This document shows positions 6,504-11,371 of a stretch of 11,371 nt of DNA, in pieces (within the stretch, counting starts at the first letter, position 1; each line of letters opens with the position of its first letter). Source of the DNA: Ectocarpus siliculosus (lineage: Eukaryota; Sar; Phaeophyceae; Ectocarpales; Ectocarpaceae); NCBI GenBank assembly GCA_000310025.1, contig FN648468.1:152306-163676 (forward strand), written 5' to 3'. The notes below the pieces were generated by a model. The model was not told the DNA's origin. It did no database searches and was given only the letters and a program-made list of their open reading frames with translations. Made by a program: the position numbers and the translations under genes.

Positions 6504-9500
6504 CGGTGGTTATCGCCTAGCTTTCAGTTGTGCCAACAAAGGCGGCCGGTTGAAGCAGGCGTTGCCTAGAAGGAAGCAATAGCAGCTCGAGCTGCTGCTG
6601 TCATGGCGGCTATGAACAAGTCAGCGCAGTACCAACCAGAGACCTGTACAATGGAGATGTTCCAGCACATGTTGCTGATCACCCGTAACAAAGAACTCGC
6701 AATTGCGCCGCAGTTACCTCGAGGCCCGAGGCTGCCGGCTTTTCGGCTTTTTTTTTTTCTTTTTTTTTCTGGTATATCTCGAATGGGTAGTCTTTCTGTG
6801 TGTGTTTTTATTATTCCTTAATTTCTTAATATGACACAACGAAACCATCTCTATCATAGAAAAGAGTCTGAGACAGATTAGCAATGGATTCATAGCGTCA
6901 GAAAGTACCTGTATGTCTACGATTTCCCAGACAGCATATAGGGACATCTCCCCTGCGGGTAACAGGCTCTTTTTATTTCATCAGTTTTGTATGGCTTTTC
7001 GGTTTTTTCAGCCAGGCTCGCGAGAACGATCCACACGTGCAGAATGAGGAATGAGGCCCTTATCTACCATTTTTTAGAAAAGTACGTGGTACATGCACAA
7101 CACCAACACCAGAGAAAGACTACCAGAAAACACCCGGCTGTCTGGCGTGCTGAGCAAGAAACACTATATATAATAATAATACCTTCTGCTTCTGCGGTTG
7201 CTGCTGCTGTATCAGCAGATCAGCAGCGAATACGACCTGTCGCTGTCTACGTGCAGTACTTCAGCAGGGGTAGCTTTCCAGGTAGTAGAAGAGCAGAGCA
7301 AGAGGTCAGGGAGCGCTTCATGGCGAGCTACCGTCGGCAGTTGCTATACTCTGGGGCAATCGTGGAAAGTTGAGCAGACGATGGTTCGTGCAGGGTACAC
7401 CTGAGCGTCGATGAAGCAATCTGAGAGTTTACACCTCTGAGGTTTTTATCGAAGAGCATCGCGACCTGCAAATCAAACGACACGCCCACTCGGGTGGTAT
7501 CAATGTATCACCTCCTCAGGAAGGTGGGATGGTGCCGTATTTGAGTGGCAAAGCCCGAAGCACCAAGAGAGCGCCAATGCCGAAATGATACGATCTGATT
7601 TACTTGTCTGCATCCACTACACTCGGAATGGTCTTGATGAGATAGTAGCGCAAGGCGCAGAGATGCCCACGTAGAGCGACTTTCGAAGCTCAATTTTCTC
7701 CACAGCCAAGAGGGTGCGGAAAGAGCCTCATGCGCCTACGGAAAGCCCTCGACGAGATGTTTCCGAAACGAACAATCTTGGTGTCGGTCACCATCAAGCT
7801 TGGATGTCGAGCAATGGAGGTTTGAAAGGCGCTCTAAGGGGGGCGGCGGCCATCTCTCCGCCTCTTGCGGTATCTCCACCTCCACCCTCTTCGGCTCGCC
7901 CGCTCCGCTCCGGCACCGGCACCTCTCGTCAAATATTCTCCACGCGCCCTTCTGGCACAGACAACGACTGAAAAGGGTTAGAGGGTTAGGGTTAGAGGGT
8001 TAGGGTTAGGGTTAGGGTTAGAGGGTTAGGGTTAGGGTTGTTAGGGAAAATGTCCCCTCCCTCTTGTTGTGTTGTGTGCGGCAATCGAGCTTTGAACTTC
8101 GGCCCAGCAGGGTCTGTCATACACCGCCGAACGCCGAGTGTAGTATACCCTGACTGCGGTTGCCGCTGATACAGACGCTTTCGACTACACCGCGTACATC
8201 CCCGATGGACAAAGTACTCCCCTTGGAGAAACGCCTGTCAGCTTGTGTGTACGGTGCTACAACAGCAGTAGCGTAGCGCGAACAAGCAGAAACTACTACT
8301 GCTGTAGCACTTGTGCTTATTTGCCCGCACAACAACGCCTGACCGCTGTCTGACGCATGTGCACCTTCTCTGGTGGTGTGTTGCCCCCACTGCCCCACGT
8401 CGTCCCTGTTTTGCAATCCGCTGGGCCCCTGCAGCGGTGTCCCGCGTGCTTACTGCTCCCCTGGACGTTGCAAAAATAAGGTGAGAGATACAGCTGCAGT
8501 GGGCAACACCTAGCGTCAATCAAGCCTTGGGCCCTTTCCACCCGTACCGACATCTGCGTCAGCTCCCTTTGAAGTTTTCACATGTATATGTGAGGAAAAA
8601 CAGCGAAAGTTAGGTATCAACCGCCGTGGAAGCGTAGTAGATTCAGTGCTGCTGTCTGGTCGGGGAGGGCCGTTGTAGCCTTGAATATTCTCCTACATTT
8701 GCCTTCCGACGCGTCCCGTCCTTGTGCAACTCCGTTCGGTGTTGCGAGGAGTACCCGGTCTTTGTTGGAGCGGGCGGTGCGTTCTTGTTCGGTACAGTAC
8801 CAATTTTGGTTCTATTTCAGAACCAGTACCTCCCCAACGTCCTTCCTGAACCCAAAGACAACAAATACCTTGGGGTTTAGTGGTATACAGTAGTACAGAC
8901 GCCCTAGAAAGATTCACGACCGGCGCATAGGAGTAGACCAAACATGAACAATGGCGTGAAACCCACGACAGTTCGCAATATAGGTAAGACCCCCCGTTCC
9001 CTCACCTCGCGTAGAACCGGGTGTTCGCTAGAGTAGGTGGAAGCGCCCGTACTCCCTTTCTCAACAAGGAACGCGGCCTGTAAGGGGAAAAACTACTTTG
9101 CACTTGTATACTACAAGCGACGGAATGAACGACCCTCCCCCTCTCCCCCCTTCCCAATTGGGGGCCCCCCCCCCCCCCCGTGCCTCCCGTGTTGTCAGGT
9201 TCCAGCTGGACCACGGCGCGACGAGACGCTACGACTCGACCCTGTGGGCGGCGATGCGGAGTATCTACGGCGAGGAGGGATTGGTCACGTTGTGGAGGTA
9301 CGGCAGTCGAACCTCGAATAAGGACACATCACACCTGGTATTATTTTTCTAGAATTTGTGTCCTTTAAGCCGGGGAAGTGTCCTTAAGGTTGATGTGTAT
9401 GATTCCCGTCCTTGTGTTGTGCATTCTCCGAGCCACCCTATCCCGGTGAAGAAAATTTCGTTTCGTTATTTTTTGGTGTCCTTCAACGAGGCACGACTGT

Positions 9501-10403
9501 ACAAGCATATGTATGTAGGTGGACTAAACGCTTGTGATCATCTCCCCTCCCTCGGCATTCCACCAACCAACCGTCGGCCAAGGTCATGCCTGCGCACGTA
9601 CCCAATCCCGACTAAACCATGCAACATATTTCACCTCTTGACGCGCCCCCAAGAAGTAGACGGGGCAGACTGCTGTGTCTCGGTGCGTACTTTTTTTAAG
9701 TCTGTCAGAAGAATGCATCGTAGTATCATACCGAAAAAGAAGATGGACGCCCGTGGCATATTCTCCACTCTTTGGTATCACCTGCTTGGTCTTGGCTCCC
9801 TTGGCATCACTTCCTTTTTTGTCGCCCCCGGTAGACATGACCTGCTTTCGACATAGGATAATAACCGCCAAATCTTGGAGGGCCACGTGATATTCAAACA
9901 CACACCACATGATGTCCGACTAATTTTACCCTTTGAAACCCTCTTCCGTACCGCGTGCCGCCACAAAAAAAACAAAAAAAACACGGGACCCCGCCGGGCG
10001 GGGAGATAGAGGGAACCTACCGGCGATGTTTCTTTGGTCGGCCTACACGGCGGTCCAGTTTAGCGCGTACGAGCAGCTTCGAGCCACGGACTTCCTCCGC
10101 TCCCGACAGCACGACAGCAGCGTCAGCGGCGGCGGCGTCAGGCACCGCGGCAGTATCTGTCCGTCCTCGTCGCCGCCTCACGAACGGCGCGGAGCCGGCA
10201 GAGTCGGGAAGGTGGGGGGGGGGTGGAGGACGGGAGGGCGGGAAGGCGAGAGTCCGTGCCAAGCGCGTCGGCGGCAACAGGATGGGCGAGGCCGAGGTCT
10301 GCCCCCAGCGCTGGCGAACTTCGCGTACGGTGCGATGGCCGCCTTCACCGCCACCGTCGTCACGTACCCGCTCGACATCACTCGCACAGCGCTCGCGTTT
10401 CAA
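6236..10403 (+). CDS. Mitochondrial thiamine pyrophosphate carrier-like protein (SLC25 family), first four exons, 3' partial
   Basis: SLC25A19-type carriers move thiamine pyrophosphate across the mitochondrial inner membrane. Exons: 6236-6401, 8435-8480, 9199-9297, 10010-10403; they join in phase and give 235 residues, about two thirds of a ~320-residue carrier. Exon 1 ends in the first helix (NGFAGATAG). Exon 2 is 46 nt and completes VSRVLTAPLDVAKIR, the first PxDxxK signature (residues 64-69). Exon 3 starts FQLDHGATRRYDSTL and has EEGLVTLW. Exon 4 gives RGNLPAMFLWSAYTAVQF, then SAYEQLR, then the second signature in TYPLDITRTALAFQ. KIRFQL and the WRGNLP-to-AVQF spacing point to the TPP branch. 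Donors are good (G|GTGAGA, AG|GTGAGA, AG|GTACGG, CAA|GTGAGA). Exon 4 holds a ~65-residue Ser/Gly/Arg-rich insert between helix 2 and repeat 2. The rest of repeat 2 and repeat 3 lie past the window. The ATG at 6236 is the only in-frame one in exon 1. Substrate is inferred; family is firm. Confidence 0.87.
6254..6310 (+). other. Optional 57-nt mini-intron in carrier exon 1
   Basis: CAG|GTGAGT at 6253/6254 is a perfect donor consensus, and GTGCAG|GA at 6310/6311 can serve as acceptor. Removal keeps the frame and deletes 19 codons, including the poly-Ala run. Against it: 57 nt is very short and the tract before the acceptor is CTG repeat rather than pyrimidine-rich. Both forms would encode a carrier. 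Confidence 0.35.
6271..6299 (+). repeat. GCT repeat coding poly-Ala in carrier exon 1
   Basis: A run of GCT triplets with one GTT codes AAVAAAAAA in the N-terminal, pre-helix part of the carrier. It is coding only if the 57-nt mini-intron is retained. Confidence 0.75.
6468..6503. repeat. CTG/TTG triplet repeat, 12 units
   Basis: Four CTG, three TTG and five CTG triplets run without interruption inside carrier intron 1. The CTG-TTG mix has the same make-up as the Gln tract at 2235-2279. Confidence 0.9.
6581..6596. repeat. Perfect 16-bp palindrome
   Basis: AGCAGCTCGAGCTGCT is its own reverse complement. It is intronic and adjoins a short CTG run. It may be chance in this CAG/CTG-rich DNA. Confidence 0.7.
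7975..8046 (+). repeat. Interstitial telomere-type array (TTAGGG)n with GA-interrupted variants
   Basis: Nine GGGTTA units, then GGGTTG and TTAGGG, run over 72 bp. A GA dinucleotide is inserted at 7981-7982, 7995-7996 and 8021-8022, giving a TTAGAGGG variant unit three times. TTAGGG is a common eukaryotic telomere unit. The array is short and lies inside an intron with coding exons on both sides, so it is interstitial and not a chromosome end. Confidence 0.9.
8254..8310. repeat. Imperfect hairpin with 15-bp arms
   Basis: GTGCTACA, then a 3-nt bulge, then GCAGTAG at 8254-8271 pairs exactly with CTACTGCTGTAGCAC at 8296-8310. The loop is about 24 nt. It lies in carrier intron 1, 125 nt before the 46-nt exon. 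No flanking target duplication was seen. Confidence 0.6.
8481..9198 (+). other. Intron 2 of the carrier gene (718 nt)
   Basis: The donor is AG|GTGAGAG and the acceptor is CGTGTTGTCAG|G. Inside are small imperfect inverted repeats near 8574-8601 and 8806-8837, and a C15 run (9165-9179) just upstream of the acceptor. No gene was seen. Confidence 0.75.
9165..9179. repeat. C15 homopolymer before a splice acceptor
   Basis: Fifteen C in a row after GGGGG form most of the pyrimidine tract 18 nt upstream of the acceptor AG of carrier exon 3. Its length may be polymorphic or misread. Confidence 0.85.
9298..10009 (+). other. Intron 3 of the carrier gene (712 nt)
   Basis: The donor is TGGAG|GTACGG and the acceptor is GGGAGATAG|AGGG. 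Joining them restores the codons for WRGNLP exactly, which is strong support. A 166-codon frame (9356-9856, plus) has no family features. A short basic minus-strand frame at 9782-9838 is described among the findings. Confidence 0.8.
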
Positions 10404-10489
10404 GTGAGAGAGGGCTGGATCATTCAGTTTTGTTCTTTGCGTTGCCCCCCCCCCGCCTCCCCCATGTGAGAGCCTGTCTGTCCGGTGAG

Positions 10490-10715
10490 AACCCGGCGTG
10501 CTCCGTCCGGCTTTGAAGGGATGCGAGGTCAATGGTCTAACGACTATGGTACGGCAAGCACGACTATGAGTACACCCCCCCCGACCTTTTGTGAAAAGTA
10601 GCCTGGCCCGGCGAAAACCCGGCATGCGTATCGCTCCGTCCTGGCAATGTGTGGATGCGAGGTTAATTGTCTATCGACTACGGCATGCGTTTGCACGCGT
10701 TTACCTCCCCCCCCG
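10490..10715. repeat. Diverged two-copy tandem duplication, period about 134 bp
   Basis: Landmarks recur in order. AACCCGGCGTG (about 10491) matches AACCCGGCATG (about 10616). CTCCGTCC appears at 10501 and 10634. ATGCGAGGTCAATGGTCTA (10521) matches ATGCGAGGTTAATTGTCTA (10655). A CGACTA(T/C)GG(T/C) string follows in both, then a C-run and CCGAC. Later indels shift the spacing between about 124 and 134 bp. Confidence 0.7.
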
Positions 10716-11350
10716 ACTCACCCACCCTGCCGCCTCTTATTGGTGTTCTCCAGAAAGTGCCGTTGTGTCTACTATGAAGCCTTTGTTCTTAGAGCGCTGT
10801 ATGATTTGACGTTATCGCGCAAGCGCATGCTTCTTCCCTGGTGTGCGGTCCTTGTGTGTGGTAAAAAAAAAATGTTCAGAGACCCGAGGAAGTTGGTTGC
10901 CAAGTGTATGGCTTGTCGATGTTCTTTGGCGTGGGATGCTCAGAAAGATCCCCTGTGACCCGGAACTCGTGACCGAGCACGGGGACACTGAGCGGTTTCG
11001 AAAGTTGTTTACAACTCGTCATTAGGGCAAAAGGAAGACAGAATGTGACGCAAGATACCACATCCCCTGGACCGAACTTCAAAGCTCGATTACCGCCCAC
11101 GAAGAGCCCAAGAATTGAACGGTCCGTATTTTCGGAAAGCCGTCGACGAGACGATTCCAACGCCGCCGCCATCTTCGGTATATTCCGTCGGCGTTTGCGC
11201 GAAAGAGCAGTCCGGCTTGGAAAATCGCGCCAGGGGGGAGTGGGGTATCTCATGCGACCTGTCGTACTTTAGCCATTCGATTTTCCCGGCGGGGGCTTGT
11301 TTTTTTTTATTTTTTCGTTAGTTCTCCTGCAGACTGGAAAACAACGGGGC

Positions 11351-11367
11351 GGGGGGGGGGGGGGGGG
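11351..11367. repeat. G17 homopolymer at the window edge
   Basis: Seventeen G in a row are followed by CCCC. Such runs are prone to slippage and assembly error, and this one may mark a contig-quality limit. Confidence 0.85.
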
Positions 11368-11371
11368 CCCC

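Larger units (their letters stand above)
6402..8434 (+). other. Intron 1 of the carrier gene (about 2.0 kb)
   Basis: It lies between donor G|GTGAGAAC (6401/6402) and acceptor CCCCTGCAG|CG (8434/8435). Contents: a CTG/TTG triplet run (6468-6503), a 16-bp palindrome (6581-6596), T-runs at about 6749-6770, scattered CAG/CTG clusters at 7185-7230, an interstitial TTAGGG-type array (7975-8046) and an imperfect hairpin (8254-8310). I saw no nested gene. The longest frame (6987-7373, 128 codons) is low in complexity and resembles no family. Confidence 0.75.
10404..11371 (+). other. Start of carrier intron 4, continuing past the window
   Basis: After the CAA|GTGAGAG donor no stretch matches the second half of carrier repeat 2 (an EG..LYRG-type loop) or repeat 3, so about 970 bp here are read as intron. 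It contains a C10 run (10445-10454), a diverged tandem duplication (10490-10715), an A-run near 10863-10871, T-rich sequence near 11300-11320 and a terminal G17 run. The short frames here have no family features. Confidence 0.6.

Noticed and set aside
6987-7373. 128-codon plus-strand frame in carrier intron 1, tested as a possible carrier exon
   Set aside because: It contains no carrier signature, while the 46-nt exon at 8435-8480 fits phase and motif exactly.
8951-8996. Good-looking donor ATAG|GTAAGA near 8985, tested as the end of a carrier exon
   Set aside because: The required phase gives a stop just upstream and no PxDxxK motif.
9356-9856. 166-codon plus-strand frame between carrier exons 3 and 4
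   Set aside because: It lies in an intron defined by junctions that restore WRGNLP. No family resemblance or membrane pattern was seen.
10843-11321. Short plus and minus frames near the window end, tested for the remaining carrier exons
   Set aside because: None has the carrier loop motif, a third PxDxxK signature or helix-like hydrophobic stretches.
1-11371. CRISPR arrays, bacterial operons, tRNA/rRNA genes, transposase or reverse transcriptase genes
   Set aside because: No regularly spaced identical repeats, ribosome binding site patterns, cloverleaf sequences or mobile-element protein motifs were found on either strand.

Overview
The window reads as nuclear DNA of an intron-rich eukaryote. 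All three recognisable genes are split by GT-AG introns, and long open frames are rare and low in complexity. The high GC, the abundant CAG/CTG and GGN triplet runs, the poly-C/poly-G tracts, a TTAGGG-type repeat and a bacterial/organelle-like methionyl-tRNA synthetase tail fit a stramenopile such as a brown alga of the Ectocarpus type. That placement is an inference from style; nothing in the window proves it.

Layout, left to right. (1) Positions 1-332 (+) hold an intron end and the last exon of a methionyl-tRNA synthetase, followed by a 3' untranslated region with an AATAAA at 733-738. (2) Positions 740-1448 lie between two convergent genes, have no gene, and carry a diverged ~100-bp tandem duplication. 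(3) Positions 5784 to 1449 (-) hold a six-exon gene that I assembled from phase-compatible splice sites. It encodes about 895 residues resembling the Fragile X protein family (FMRP/FXR): a KH0-like region, KH1, KH2 and an Arg/Gly tail. A long disordered N-terminal part stands in place of the Tudor domains. The variable loops of KH1 and KH2 are filled with poly-Gly and a 15-Gln run. (4) Positions 5785-6235 are a ~450-bp gap between divergent genes with a small cluster of AAGATC repeats. (5) Positions 6236 to 10403 (+) hold four exons of a mitochondrial carrier most like the thiamine pyrophosphate carrier (SLC25A19/TPC). One exon is only 46 nt. The 2-kb first intron holds an interstitial telomere-type array and a hairpin. 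The rest of the carrier lies beyond the window. (6) From 10404 to 11371 is intron, with a diverged ~134-bp tandem duplication and a terminal G17 run.

The genes do not form a pathway. MetRS charges tRNA, the FMRP-like protein would bind RNA or ribosomes, and the carrier would import thiamine pyrophosphate into mitochondria. The most notable item is the FMRP-like gene, because that family is best known from animals. All homology statements come from reading the sequence against remembered family features; no search was run.
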